Below the pieces are notes generated by a model, which saw only the letters and a program-made list of their open reading frames with translations, made no database searches and was not told the origin of the DNA. A DNA stretch of 40,925 bases from Bacteroidales bacterium (GTDB lineage: Bacteria; Bacteroidota; Bacteroidia; Bacteroidales; WCHB1-69): positions 1 through 40,925 of the forward strand of contig JAKSMB010000011.1 in NCBI GenBank assembly GCA_024400875.1. Reading direction: 5' to 3'. Below, one piece after another: positions 10,379 to 18,820 of the stretch. A program made the position numbers and the translations under genes. Position 1 is the first letter of the stretch. Every line of letters starts with the position of its first letter.

Positions 10379-11236
10379 ATGAACTATAAAGTCTTCCTGG
10401 TAAACGCCTTCTGCAACGATAAAAGAGGCGGAAATGGGGCGGGTGTTGTGCTTTGCTCAGCCGTTCTTGAGCGGAACATCAAACTTCGGATTGCCGCCGA
10501 GATTGGCTACTCGGAGACGGTATTTGTTCGAGAAGAGGACGAGGGTGTTTTCCATTTGGAATACTTCACGCCGGTTGAGGAGGTTGACCTCTGTGGACAC
10601 GCCACCATCGCCGCGTTTGCCTTGTTGTTGGAACAGGGATTGCCCCAAGGGCGCTACACCATCCTTACGCGGGCGGGCCGCCTCTACGTGGACGTGGCCA
10701 ACAACGGAAAGGTCTTCATGCAACAGTGCTGTCCCGTTTTTCACGAGCAATACCACGTGGAAACCTTCGCCTCCTGCTTGCCCGTTGACTACTACAACGC
10801 TGACCTACCCATACAAGCCGTTTCAACCGGTTTGAAAGACATTATGTTTCCCATCGACACCATCGAGCATTTACGTTCTCTCACGCCTGATTTTGAGGCT
10901 ATGGCACAGCTTAACAAACAACAGGGCGTGGTAGGCATTCATGCCTTTGCTTTAACGAAAAATGGGGATACGATAGCCGAATGTAGAAACTTCGCCCCGC
11001 AATACGGTATAAACGAGGAATCTGCTACCGGCACTTCCAACTGTGCTTTGGCCTGCTATCTTCACCGTTATGAAAAACCTCAGACACACTATCGATTCCT
11101 GCAAGGCGTAACCATGCAACAAACCAGCGCTATCGAAGTGATCCTTCAGTTCCAACAGGAAACAATCCAGGAAGTTAAAGTTGGTGGTTACGGGCTAACA
11201 ACAGGTATGCGAACCGTTACGATAGAATCTCTTTGA
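10379..11236 (+). CDS. PhzF-family isomerase/epimerase-like protein
   Basis: This 285-residue protein has the duplicated PhzF fold. The catalytic acid region is GYSETVFV with E46. DLCGHATIAAFAL ends the first half, and EESATGTSNCALACYL stands where most members have a DPATGSA-type motif. The usual N-terminal GGNPAAVV is GGNGAGVV here, so it is a divergent member. PhzF itself isomerises a phenazine precursor, but most family members have no known substrate, and no phenazine genes are nearby. It begins 21 nt after the GT2 gene, so it may be transcribed with the glycan cluster; a role in that pathway is not shown. Its last 20 bases overlap the 3' end of dxs on the opposite strand. Confidence 0.88.
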   Translation: MNYKVFLVNAFCNDKRGGNGAGVVLCSAVLERNIKLRIAAEIGYSETVFVREEDEGVFHLEYFTPVEEVDLCGHATIAAFALLLEQGLPQGRYTILTRAGRLYVDVANNGKVFMQQCCPVFHEQYHVETFASCLPVDYYNADLPIQAVSTGLKDIMFPIDTIEHLRSLTPDFEAMAQLNKQQGVVGIHAFALTKNGDTIAECRNFAPQYGINEESATGTSNCALACYLHRYEKPQTHYRFLQGVTMQQTSAIEVILQFQQETIQEVKVGGYGLTTGMRTVTIESL

Positions 11237-13109
11237 TCTTCTGCTTGATGTTGTCCACATCGAAACCTACTTCCTTATAGAGACTTGGGATGTCTCCATG
11301 TTGAATAAAGCGATCTGGCAGAGCAACATGATAGAGTTTATTATCTAACTGATGCTCCTTGATGTATTCTGCAACGGCAGAGAATAAGCCACCTTTTTCC
11401 GTGCCATCTTCCACCGTCAGCACATTCGGATATTGCGCCAACACGGTCTGCAGCATCTCCTCGTCCAATGGTTTCAGGAAGCGAACATCCACATGTCCAA
11501 CATGCACACCTTCAGCATTCAACTGCTGGATAGCATCTTGCACATTGTTGCCCAAAGGTCCTAACGACAATACAACCAGGTTCTCGCCTACAGAAAGGAC
11601 TTTGCTCTTGCCAATCTCCATATCTTCCGGCTCGTTATGCCAATCCACCAAAACGCCGCGTCCACGTGGATAGCGAATCACAAATGGCAGACCGCCATTT
11701 TTAGCGTTATGATAGGCCGTGAGCATCATATTGCGCAACTCATGTTCGTTGAGTGGAGAAGCAATAATGATATCGGGAACAAGGCGCAGGAACGCCAAAT
11801 CGAAAGAACCCTGATGCGTAGCACCGTCCTCGCCTACCAAACCTGCACGGTCGATGCAGAAAATAACCGGCAACTTTTGCAACGCCACGTCGTGAATTAC
11901 CTGGTCATAACCACGTTGAAAGAAAGAAGAGTAGATGTTGCAGAACGGGATATAGCCTTCTGCCGCCAAACCTGCGGAGAACGTAACGGCGTGTTGTTCC
12001 GCAATTCCTACATCGAATACGCGTTCTGGAAGTTCCTTGTCCATAATAGTCAGAGAGCATCCTGTAGCCATCGCAGGCGTAATACCCACCACTTTCTCGT
12101 CCTTACGTGCAAACTCCAGAATTGTATGGCCGAACACATCCTGATACTTTGGAGGCATCCCTTCCGTATTGGAACTGATAAGTTGACCCGTATCGGGGTT
12201 GAATTTTCCAGGAGCGTGAAACAACGTTTGATGTTTCTCCGCCATATCCAAACCTTTGCCCTTCAGCGTCTGCACGTGGAAGAGCTTCAAGCCAGGAAGG
12301 GCCTTCAAACTTTGCAATGTCTTCACCAGATGTATCACATCGTGACCATCGGCAGGACCGAAATAGCGGAATCCCAAGCTTTGGAACCAGTTGCTTCCGC
12401 CTAAAAGATAGCCTTTCAATCCATTTCCAATACCACCAAAGAAATCCGTAATCTTATTTGATTGATTGGATTTGAACGTAAAGAGATTCCAAAGATGATT
12501 TTTAAAACGGTTGTAGGCAGGTGATGCCGTTATCTTGAGCAGATATTTGCTCATCGCACCCGTGCTACTATCTATCGACATCTTGTTATCATTCAAGATG
12601 ACCATCATATTCACATTTCTGTAGGCGGCTTGGTTCATTGCCTCAAAGGCCATGCCGCCCGTCATGGCGCCATCACCGATGACAGCAATATGACTGCGTT
12701 TGCTATCGCCATTCATTTTGGCGGCCATTGCCATACCTAAGATGGCCGATATGGACGTGGACGAATGTCCGGTGCCAAATGCATCATATTCGCTTTCTTC
12801 CCGCCTTGGGAAACCGCTTATGCCACCGTACGTTCTATTGGTATGGAACTGGTTCTTACGTCCCGTAAGAATCTTATGTCCGTATGCCTGGTGACCTACG
12901 TCCCACACGAGTTTATCGTTGGGCGTATCAAAGACGTAATGCAACGCCACCGTCAGCTCCACCATACCCAAACTGGAACCTAAATGTCCAGGACGTTTGG
13001 CTGTTTGCTCAATGATGAATTGACGAAGTTCGTCGCAAAGTTGCGGCAACTGATCCACGGACAACTTGCGCAGGTCCGCAGGAGTTTCAATGTTTTCCAG
13101 ATAGCCCAT
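11217..13109 (-). CDS. dxs: 1-deoxy-D-xylulose-5-phosphate synthase
   Basis: This 630-residue enzyme condenses pyruvate and glyceraldehyde 3-phosphate to DXP, the entry step of the MEP isoprenoid pathway, using thiamine diphosphate. Conserved features are H42 in RPGHLGSSLG, H73 in DVGHQAYGHKI, the TPP-binding GDGAMTGG at about 145-152 with N173 in LNDNK, and GEDGATHQGSFD in the pyrimidine-binding domain. A C-terminal transketolase-type domain follows. Length is normal. Its start codon shares one base with the stop of the upstream GT4 gene (TAATG), which suggests translational coupling. It is the last gene of the greA-HIT-tkt-lptF-GT4 run. The stop lies inside the tail of the convergent phzF gene, with no terminator visible between them. 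Confidence 0.97.
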   Translation of the reverse strand: MGYLENIETPADLRKLSVDQLPQLCDELRQFIIEQTAKRPGHLGSSLGMVELTVALHYVFDTPNDKLVWDVGHQAYGHKILTGRKNQFHTNRTYGGISGFPRREESEYDAFGTGHSSTSISAILGMAMAAKMNGDSKRSHIAVIGDGAMTGGMAFEAMNQAAYRNVNMMVILNDNKMSIDSSTGAMSKYLLKITASPAYNRFKNHLWNLFTFKSNQSNKITDFFGGIGNGLKGYLLGGSNWFQSLGFRYFGPADGHDVIHLVKTLQSLKALPGLKLFHVQTLKGKGLDMAEKHQTLFHAPGKFNPDTGQLISSNTEGMPPKYQDVFGHTILEFARKDEKVVGITPAMATGCSLTIMDKELPERVFDVGIAEQHAVTFSAGLAAEGYIPFCNIYSSFFQRGYDQVIHDVALQKLPVIFCIDRAGLVGEDGATHQGSFDLAFLRLVPDIIIASPLNEHELRNMMLTAYHNAKNGGLPFVIRYPRGRGVLVDWHNEPEDMEIGKSKVLSVGENLVVLSLGPLGNNVQDAIQQLNAEGVHVGHVDVRFLKPLDEEMLQTVLAQYPNVLTVEDGTEKGGLFSAVAEYIKEHQLDNKLYHVALPDRFIQHGDIPSLYKEVGFDVDNIKQKIKEILS

Positions 13110-14317
13110 TACTTTTGCATTACAGATTGATAAAAGTCTAAGAGTTGTTTGGTGATGATATCGCGATCGTGGTGAATGGAGATGTAGTCGCGGGCATTTT
13201 CGCCTATGATCTTACACAAATCTGGCGTAGCGATACACTTCTCAATGACGGCTAAAAATTCCTCTGGCGTATCCGCAATGAAGAGATGTTTCCCGTTTTC
13301 GGCATCCAATCCTTGCGCACCCACGGTAGTGGTAATCACCACCTTACCCAAGGCCATTGCTTCTACGATCTTGATACGGATGCCGCTGCCAGACAGCAAC
13401 GGAACCACCATCAAGTCGTGCGCCAACATGAACTCGTTGGCAGAAGGTACGGCGCCGGCAATGATCACGCCCTCGTCTTTACGACTGCTGATAGATTCAG
13501 GGATGCCATATCCCGCAATCGTGAAGGTAAGTTCTGGGTGCTGTTCATATATTTCTGGCCAAACTTCATCCAAGAACCACTCAACGCCCTCCACATTCGG
13601 CGACCAATTCATGCTGCCCAAGTGAAACAGCGTAGGTTCATCAGAAGGAATGTAATCGTCTTCAGGGTCATAGTGATCCAAATCTATACCAAAGGGGATA
13701 ACCATACCCGCCACATTGGGCGAAGTTTGGCTAAAATAATCATAATCCGGCTCAGAGATAGTCAGATAGCCATCCACCTGATCCAAGATATGACGTTCCA
13801 CCCTACGCAACTGTTGCATATTCTTTTTGTAAATGAACTTACGCACAGGGTTGGATTCATTGTCGGCCAGGCGTTCCCAAATTTGGTGTTCAATATTATG
13901 CACCCGCAATACAATCTTAGCATTCGAATACTTGCGGATAATAGGAATATATGGTGCCACATAAATCGACTCAAGGTGAACGACGTCGAATGACTCGTGC
14001 TTGAGGATATGTTCCAGTTTCGACACCATCGAGCGGGAAAAAAAACGGCTAATCTGATACGACTGGCGTTTTAGCGAAGCCACAATTGCATCTTTCAAAT
14101 GCGGTGTAGTGTTAATAAACACCGATTCAAAACGGGTTTTCTGAAGATAATCAACCAGAAAAGCCGAAACCTTAACAGGATGTTTCTGCGTTTCGATGGC
14201 TACGACACGAACATCCTGGCCTGTTTTCAGCAGGCCTTCCGTAATATTGTGCATCGCAATACAGCCACCATCCACTTGTGGCAATGGAGGTTTATGACAA
14301 AGTTGAAGTATCTTCAT
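13109..14317 (-). CDS. GT4 family glycosyltransferase
   Basis: This 402-residue GT-B enzyme starts MKILQLCHKPPLPQVDGG, typical of an N-terminal acceptor domain with a glycine loop. HNIEHQIWERL sits in the middle. The C-terminal donor domain shows FHLGSMNWSPNVEGVEWFLDEVW, then TIAGYG, and the EX7E-type region SGIRIKIVEAMALGKVVITT. These are features of retaining sugar transferases such as those that build LPS or exopolysaccharide; donor and acceptor are unknown. The start codon lies inside the 3' end of the LptF/G gene (26-nt overlap), and its stop overlaps the dxs start by one base. Position next to an LPS transporter subunit makes an LPS-related role plausible, but this is inference. Confidence 0.9.
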   Translation of the reverse strand: MKILQLCHKPPLPQVDGGCIAMHNITEGLLKTGQDVRVVAIETQKHPVKVSAFLVDYLQKTRFESVFINTTPHLKDAIVASLKRQSYQISRFFSRSMVSKLEHILKHESFDVVHLESIYVAPYIPIIRKYSNAKIVLRVHNIEHQIWERLADNESNPVRKFIYKKNMQQLRRVERHILDQVDGYLTISEPDYDYFSQTSPNVAGMVIPFGIDLDHYDPEDDYIPSDEPTLFHLGSMNWSPNVEGVEWFLDEVWPEIYEQHPELTFTIAGYGIPESISSRKDEGVIIAGAVPSANEFMLAHDLMVVPLLSGSGIRIKIVEAMALGKVVITTTVGAQGLDAENGKHLFIADTPEEFLAVIEKCIATPDLCKIIGENARDYISIHHDRDIITKQLLDFYQSVMQK

Positions 14318-15767
14318 TTTTCTTCTTTTTAAATAATGATTTTAGCTTGAAATCTTTCAATTGAGAGATGAGTTTCGCATACGAATCCATAGACAAGATT
14401 GCAGAATCCTTAGTAGCATGGTAGGTAAGGAACACACATATCGGCAGGAGAATAAATGACGATAAGCCCATTCCAAACCAGACTGGCCATACGCTGCTTT
14501 TTGCAATCTTTTCACCCATAATGGAAACGGCAAAATACAGCGTAAAGAAAACCACTGTGATTACCAGCGGGATAGCAATACCGCCCTTTCGGATAATTGA
14601 ACCCAGAGGTGCACCTATGAAGAAAAAGAGCACACAAGCGAACGACAGCGTAAACTTGCGGAAAAACTCAATTTGAAATCCCCAAAGGTAGTGTGTTCTA
14701 AAGTCAATATCCTGATAGGCAAAACGTACGGAATAAATGAATGAACGGGACGCATTCTCAGCATATTCAAGGATTTGATGTACTCTATACAGAGGCGTAT
14801 CCTCGAAATCACATTTTAAAGCAACAGAATTGGTATCAAAACCAATAGAATCATTCTTAACAAATGCGTTGTAATAATAAAGATTTCCGTAGAAAACGTC
14901 TGAAGCGCCATGAGCCAGGCTGGCAATTTGACGCTTCAGCGTATCAATCTTTTCATTCAATTGCGGGATGGTCATAGCCGTTGAATGTCCTTCATAAATG
15001 CTTGCATCCAACTTATCCGCCGAAAATCCCGACATATCGAAACGTTTGTACTGTTTGTCGAAAGTGGCACGAGTAAGCGGCATACTGTTGCTTCCTGAGC
15101 TCTTGTTAAACGATTTTTCATCCCAATAAGATCCATCGTACAAAGAGAACACCAGATAATGTTTATCGGGAGTAACCCTCATTGTACCTTTGGAAGCATA
15201 GGTAACGCAAGTATTACCTTGACGACCAGAATGGTCATAAATCAAGACATCCTTGATGGTTTCCCCATCGCTCATCTTTTTTCCTACGCGAATAGCATAG
15301 TTATCGAATCCATAGTAAAAAACTCCCTCTTCAATGTTTAATGCAGGTTTCTGTTCTTGAATGTCATACAAGAGCATTCTCAGCTTCACGGCCGCTTTAG
15401 GGATCACCTGGTTGGAAAACTCAAAGGCAACACCCGCTATGATAAAAGAGAGTATTGCCAAAGGCACCATCATCTGACGAACAGAAATGCCCGATGATTT
15501 CAAAGCCACGATCTCATAGCGTTCTCCCAGATTGCCGAAGGTCATCAGCGACGCCAACAGCACTGCCAACGGGAACGCCATAGAAGAAAGCGTTATAGCT
15601 GCATAAAAAAGGAGTTTTAAAAGTACACTTATTTCAAGACCCTTTCCCACCAATTCGTCCACCCATTTCCACAGGAATTGCATCAGCAATACAAAAAGGG
15701 CGACAAAAAAGGTAAGGACAAAGGGTCCGAGGAAGTTTTTACAAAGATATCGATGGATGATTTTCAC
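14292..15767 (-). CDS. LptF/LptG-family LPS export permease
   Basis: This 491-residue membrane protein belongs to the YjgP/YjgQ family. These permeases pair with the LptB ATPase to extract LPS from the inner membrane and pass it to LptC and LptA. It starts with a short basic segment (MKIIHRYLCKNFLGPF) and three membrane spans within about residues 10-120. The coupling-helix-like stretch GERYEIVALKSSGISVRQM precedes the third. A long periplasmic beta domain follows (about 120-350), then three more spans, including FFIGAPLGSIIRKGG. It is longer than the roughly 360 residues of E. coli LptF because of a larger periplasmic domain, which is common in Bacteroidota. It starts 14 nt after the transketolase subunit and overlaps the GT4 gene by 26 nt. 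I cannot assign F versus G. Confidence 0.92.
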   Translation of the reverse strand: MKIIHRYLCKNFLGPFVLTFFVALFVLLMQFLWKWVDELVGKGLEISVLLKLLFYAAITLSSMAFPLAVLLASLMTFGNLGERYEIVALKSSGISVRQMMVPLAILSFIIAGVAFEFSNQVIPKAAVKLRMLLYDIQEQKPALNIEEGVFYYGFDNYAIRVGKKMSDGETIKDVLIYDHSGRQGNTCVTYASKGTMRVTPDKHYLVFSLYDGSYWDEKSFNKSSGSNSMPLTRATFDKQYKRFDMSGFSADKLDASIYEGHSTAMTIPQLNEKIDTLKRQIASLAHGASDVFYGNLYYYNAFVKNDSIGFDTNSVALKCDFEDTPLYRVHQILEYAENASRSFIYSVRFAYQDIDFRTHYLWGFQIEFFRKFTLSFACVLFFFIGAPLGSIIRKGGIAIPLVITVVFFTLYFAVSIMGEKIAKSSVWPVWFGMGLSSFILLPICVFLTYHATKDSAILSMDSYAKLISQLKDFKLKSLFKKKKNEDTSTLS

Positions 15768-15781
15768 GTAGAAAAGCGCTA

Positions 15782-16624
15782 TTAGTAATCACCTAACGTG
15801 ACTGGCAATTGAGCCAATGCAGCAGCGGCTTGCTCATCATTAGGAGCAGCGCCATGCCACTTGTGTGTTCCCATCATATAGTCGACACCTTGACCCATTT
15901 CCGTCTTCATAATGATAGCGATAGGTTTACCATTGAATGCCAATGATTTTGCTTTGTTGATCGTTTCAACGCAGTCGTTCATGTCATTACCATTCATATC
16001 GAGAACCGTCCATCCAAAAGCTTCGAATTTAGCGCGTAAATCGCCAAAGTCGAGCACATCTTCTGTTGGGCCATCAATTTGTTTACCATTATTGTCAACG
16101 GTTACAATAAGGTTATCCACCTTCTTAGCGGCAGCAAACATCAAAGCTTCCCAAATCTGACCTTCCTGGATTTCACCGTCACCCGTAAGGGCGTAAACGA
16201 TATGGTTGTCATTATTAGCCTTTTTAGCAAGGGCAGCACCTACAGCTACAGAAACACCCTGACCGAGTGAACCTGAAGCGATGCGGATGCCTGGAAGACC
16301 TTCTACAGGAGTTGGGTGACCTTGAAGACGGGTATGCAACTTACGGAAGGATGCCAATTCAGAAACAGGGAAATAACCACGACGAGCCATAACACTGTAG
16401 AGAACCGGAGAAATATGTCCATTGGAAAGGAAGAACATATCCTCATTAACGCCCTCGCGAGTGAAATTATCAGGATTGATATCCATAATCTCAAAGTAGA
16501 GTGCTGTTAAGAAATCAGCGCAGCCCAGGGAGCCGCCCGGGTGACCAGACTTTGCGCCATTAACCATTCTGATGATATCACGTCTTACTTGACAAGCAAT
16601 ATCCTGTAATTGTTTTGTATCCAT
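15782..16624 (-). CDS. Transketolase, N-terminal subunit
   Basis: This 280-residue protein is the thiamine-diphosphate-binding half of a split transketolase, which moves two-carbon units in the pentose phosphate pathway. Visible features are H28 in SGHPGGSLG, H70 in LSNGHISPVLY, the TPP motif GDGEIQEGQIWEA beginning at 148, and VDNNGKQIDG at about 176-185. It ends naturally with HKWHGAAPNDEQ and GDY, the usual C-terminus of free N-subunits, so it is not a truncation. A C-terminal partner is normally encoded directly downstream, but only 14 nt separate it from lptF here, and no C-subunit gene occurs in the window. It follows the HIT gene by 20 nt. The partner is presumably elsewhere in the genome. 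Confidence 0.93.
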   Translation of the reverse strand: MDTKQLQDIACQVRRDIIRMVNGAKSGHPGGSLGCADFLTALYFEIMDINPDNFTREGVNEDMFFLSNGHISPVLYSVMARRGYFPVSELASFRKLHTRLQGHPTPVEGLPGIRIASGSLGQGVSVAVGAALAKKANNDNHIVYALTGDGEIQEGQIWEALMFAAAKKVDNLIVTVDNNGKQIDGPTEDVLDFGDLRAKFEAFGWTVLDMNGNDMNDCVETINKAKSLAFNGKPIAIIMKTEMGQGVDYMMGTHKWHGAAPNDEQAAAALAQLPVTLGDY

Positions 16625-16644
16625 AATACTTGTTTTATAAACTT

Positions 16645-17046
16645 TTAAAGTTCAACGGCTGCAGATATTGCAGCAGCAATTTCTTTGAATTCCTCTTCGG
16701 AGAGCTTTACACGCTCACCTTTAAAGTTAAGATCACCCACACCATTGATAGGTACCAAGTGAATATGATTGTGCGGAACATCGATGCCAATGACTGCAAC
16801 GCCAACTCTGTTGCAAGGGATTGCCTTTTTAACGCCCGCAGCGATTTTTTTTGCAAAAATCATCATCTCGCCCAACATATCATCTGGAAGATCGAAGAGG
16901 TAATCATTTTGCATTTTTGTGATTACCAAAGTATGACCTTTAGCAATTGGTGAAATATCCAAGAAAGCAAAAAACTTGTCGTTTTCAGCGATCTTATAAC
17001 AAGGAATCTCACCCTTTACGATTTTAGTGAAAATTGTTTCTTCCAT
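16645..17046 (-). CDS. HIT-family nucleotide hydrolase
   Basis: This 133-residue protein is a histidine-triad hydrolase. The active-site triad is H92, H94 and H96 within VPHNHIHLVPI. The N-terminal TIFTKIVKGEIPCYKIAEND and FLDISPIAKGHTLVI are typical of bacterial HinT-like enzymes, which cleave phosphoramidate bonds on nucleotides such as AMP-lysine. Length is normal for the family. It lies between greA (6 nt upstream) and the transketolase subunit, which places it in the same run. The exact physiological substrate is unknown for most members. Confidence 0.95.
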   Translation of the reverse strand: MEETIFTKIVKGEIPCYKIAENDKFFAFLDISPIAKGHTLVITKMQNDYLFDLPDDMLGEMMIFAKKIAAGVKKAIPCNRVGVAVIGIDVPHNHIHLVPINGVGDLNFKGERVKLSEEEFKEIAAAISAAVEL

Positions 17047-17052
17047 AATGAA

Positions 17053-17526
17053 CTATCTTGAGATTTCAAGAATTTCGAATTCCATAGAACCTGCCGGTGC
17101 TTGAACAACAACAACGTCGCCCTGTGAATGGCCAATCAAAGTCTTTGCGATAGGACTGGAAACGGAAATCTTACCAGCCTTGAAGTCTGATTCAGACTCA
17201 GGAACCAAAGTATAAGTCATTTCCATTTTGTTCTTCGTGTTACGGATTTTAACGATGGAATAAATCAACACCTTAGAGATGTCAATCTTAGATTCATCCA
17301 AAACACGTGCCTTGGCAATAAGATTGCGAAGATTGGCGATTTTCAGTTCCAAAAGACCCTGTGCTTCCTTCGCAGCATCATACTCAGCATTCTCAGATAA
17401 GTCGCCCTTATCACGAGCCTCAGCAATAGCTTGAGAAATCTTAGGTCTTTCTACTGATTCAAGTTGGCTCAATTCGCGTTTCAATGCATCAAGGCCTTCT
17501 TGAGTATAGTATTTTAAATCTTCCAT
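17053..17526 (-). CDS. greA: Transcription elongation factor GreA
   Basis: This 157-residue factor binds the secondary channel of RNA polymerase and stimulates cleavage of backtracked transcripts. The N-terminal coiled coil covers about residues 1-75, with the tip region EARDKGDLSENAEYDAAKEA carrying the conserved acidic residues. A C-terminal FKBP-like domain includes ISVSSPIAKTLIGHSQGDVV. Length is exactly typical. It appears to be the first gene of a six-gene minus-strand run. The upstream spacer (17527-17602) carries a hairpin, listed separately; I found no consensus promoter there. Confidence 0.96.
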   Translation of the reverse strand: MEDLKYYTQEGLDALKRELSQLESVERPKISQAIAEARDKGDLSENAEYDAAKEAQGLLELKIANLRNLIAKARVLDESKIDISKVLIYSIVKIRNTKNKMEMTYTLVPESESDFKAGKISVSSPIAKTLIGHSQGDVVVVQAPAGSMEFEILEISR

Positions 17527-17550
17527 AATAGTTGTTTTAATTACACAAAT

Positions 17551-17576
17551 AGAAGAGACCTTTTCAAGTCTCTTCT
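17551..17576 (-). terminator. Hairpin between the PorV-like gene and greA, candidate terminator
   Basis: A perfect 9-bp stem (agaagagac paired with gtctcttct) with an 8-nt loop lies just after the stop of the PorV-like gene, read on the minus strand. The following bases on that strand (ATTTGTGTAATT) are T-rich but not a clean U-run. It may end the receptor operon, or act as a 5' element of the greA transcript. Confidence 0.5.
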
Positions 17577-17602
17577 ATTCGTAAAAATAAAAATATTAAA
17601 TG

Positions 17603-18790
17603 TTACAAGGTGATTTTAACACCCATAACGTGATTACCTTTCCACTTGCTTGTGAATCTATAAGCATAGTCGATGTAAATACGGCTACCAGTGTTACCTT
17701 TCTTCAAAGGAATAACAGCAGTTGCACCTACAGAAGGACCAGCATAGAAAGAGTCACCATTTACAAGGAGAGATGTGAATATTTGTTCACCAGTATTAAC
17801 GTCGATTTCAGTTTGTCTAGAGAAGCTTTCAAGAGCATAACCAGCGCGAACCATGAAATAGTTCATGAAACCGTATTCCATACCGATTGAGAAAATATCA
17901 CGGGAGTAGGAGTTAGCAGTAAAAGCACCGCAGAATGTCAATCTGTGAGCAGCGTCGTCGCGGGTCAAACCTTCAGATTTGAGGTCATCCTTTGACATAG
18001 ATTTGTATTCGCCACCGAACCACAAGAAGTCGTAAGAAACACCGATTGTCAACAATGAAGGCATTTCATATTCTGCAGAACGAATGTTCAAAGATTGTTC
18101 AACGTCAGTAGTAGTGATTTCACCTCTTTGTGACAGACCATCACCTTTGTAAGACATTGGAAGACCAATGTTCTTCAAGGAAACGCCGATCTTGAAGTTT
18201 TCGAAACTACCAGCGATGTATTGAACACCTGCATCGAGAGCAAAACCTGTTGCGTGCAAGTCAGCAATTCTCTCATTGATAACTTTGAGGGATGCACCAC
18301 CCTTGATGAAGTTATTGAAAGACTTAGCGTAGTGAAGTCCGATGTAAGAGAGAGAAGGGCTAAAGGTACCAAGACCACCTTCAGGTTGAGCTACAGTAGT
18401 AATATCAATATTGCCAAAACCCATAGATGCAAAAGAAACACCGAGAGTACCAAAATCTTTAGCCTTGCCAAGATGTTGAGCGAAAGCGAGGGAGTTGATA
18501 TTGATGCCGCAATTGGAACCTGCGAGATATTGGGTACGATTGAAACAGAACTCTGTTTTCTTAACGTAAGTCAAACCAGCCACGTTTGAGAAAATAGACT
18601 CAAGGCCTCTCGTCTCAGCAACGCAAGCATTTGCCATACCATTAGTACGAGCCCAAGGATCAATCAACAAATGAGATGCACCTGCCTGACCGGAACGGTC
18701 GCGGTTACCTGCCAGTACGTTATAAGACGTACCGACAGCTAACAAAGCGATTAAAGTGCATATAAGTAATGATCTATTTATACTTTTCAT
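17603..18790 (-). CDS. PorV/PorQ-family outer-membrane protein
   Basis: This 395-residue protein starts with a signal peptide (about residues 1-27, ending near YNVLAG). The N-terminal signature GASHLLIDPWARTNGMANACVAETRGLESIFSNVAGL, split here only for description, follows the PorV/PorQ pattern in which a repeat-free start precedes a FadL-like beta barrel. Alternating amphipathic strands continue to the end (for example FALDAGVQYIAG, LTIGVSYDFLWF), finishing in HVMGVKITL. PorV is the outer-membrane shuttle of the type IX system that carries cargo to the attachment complex. This copy follows the 1555-residue cargo-like gene by 30 nt. That suggests a dedicated shuttle or partner; the function is inferred from family and context. 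I cannot tell whether the organism's main PorV is this one. Confidence 0.85.
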   Translation of the reverse strand: MKSINRSLLICTLIALLAVGTSYNVLAGNRDRSGQAGASHLLIDPWARTNGMANACVAETRGLESIFSNVAGLTYVKKTEFCFNRTQYLAGSNCGININSLAFAQHLGKAKDFGTLGVSFASMGFGNIDITTVAQPEGGLGTFSPSLSYIGLHYAKSFNNFIKGGASLKVINERIADLHATGFALDAGVQYIAGSFENFKIGVSLKNIGLPMSYKGDGLSQRGEITTTDVEQSLNIRSAEYEMPSLLTIGVSYDFLWFGGEYKSMSKDDLKSEGLTRDDAAHRLTFCGAFTANSYSRDIFSIGMEYGFMNYFMVRAGYALESFSRQTEIDVNTGEQIFTSLLVNGDSFYAGPSVGATAVIPLKKGNTGSRIYIDYAYRFTSKWKGNHVMGVKITL

Positions 18791-18820
18791 ACTCTTTATT
18801 AATTTTCTTGTTTTAAAATT

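Noticed and set aside
5012..11236. High G+C as evidence that the glycan cluster was recently acquired
   Set aside because: A hand count of 9721-9780 gives 35 of 60 G+C, against 21 of 60 in 22141-22200. However, the housekeeping gene radA (37021-37080) gives 38 of 60, so composition varies within the core genome and is not decisive.
17527..17602. Promoter for greA at 17547-17554
   Set aside because: TCTATTTG has a mismatch to TAnnTTTG and no TTG at 19-21 nt; too weak to list.
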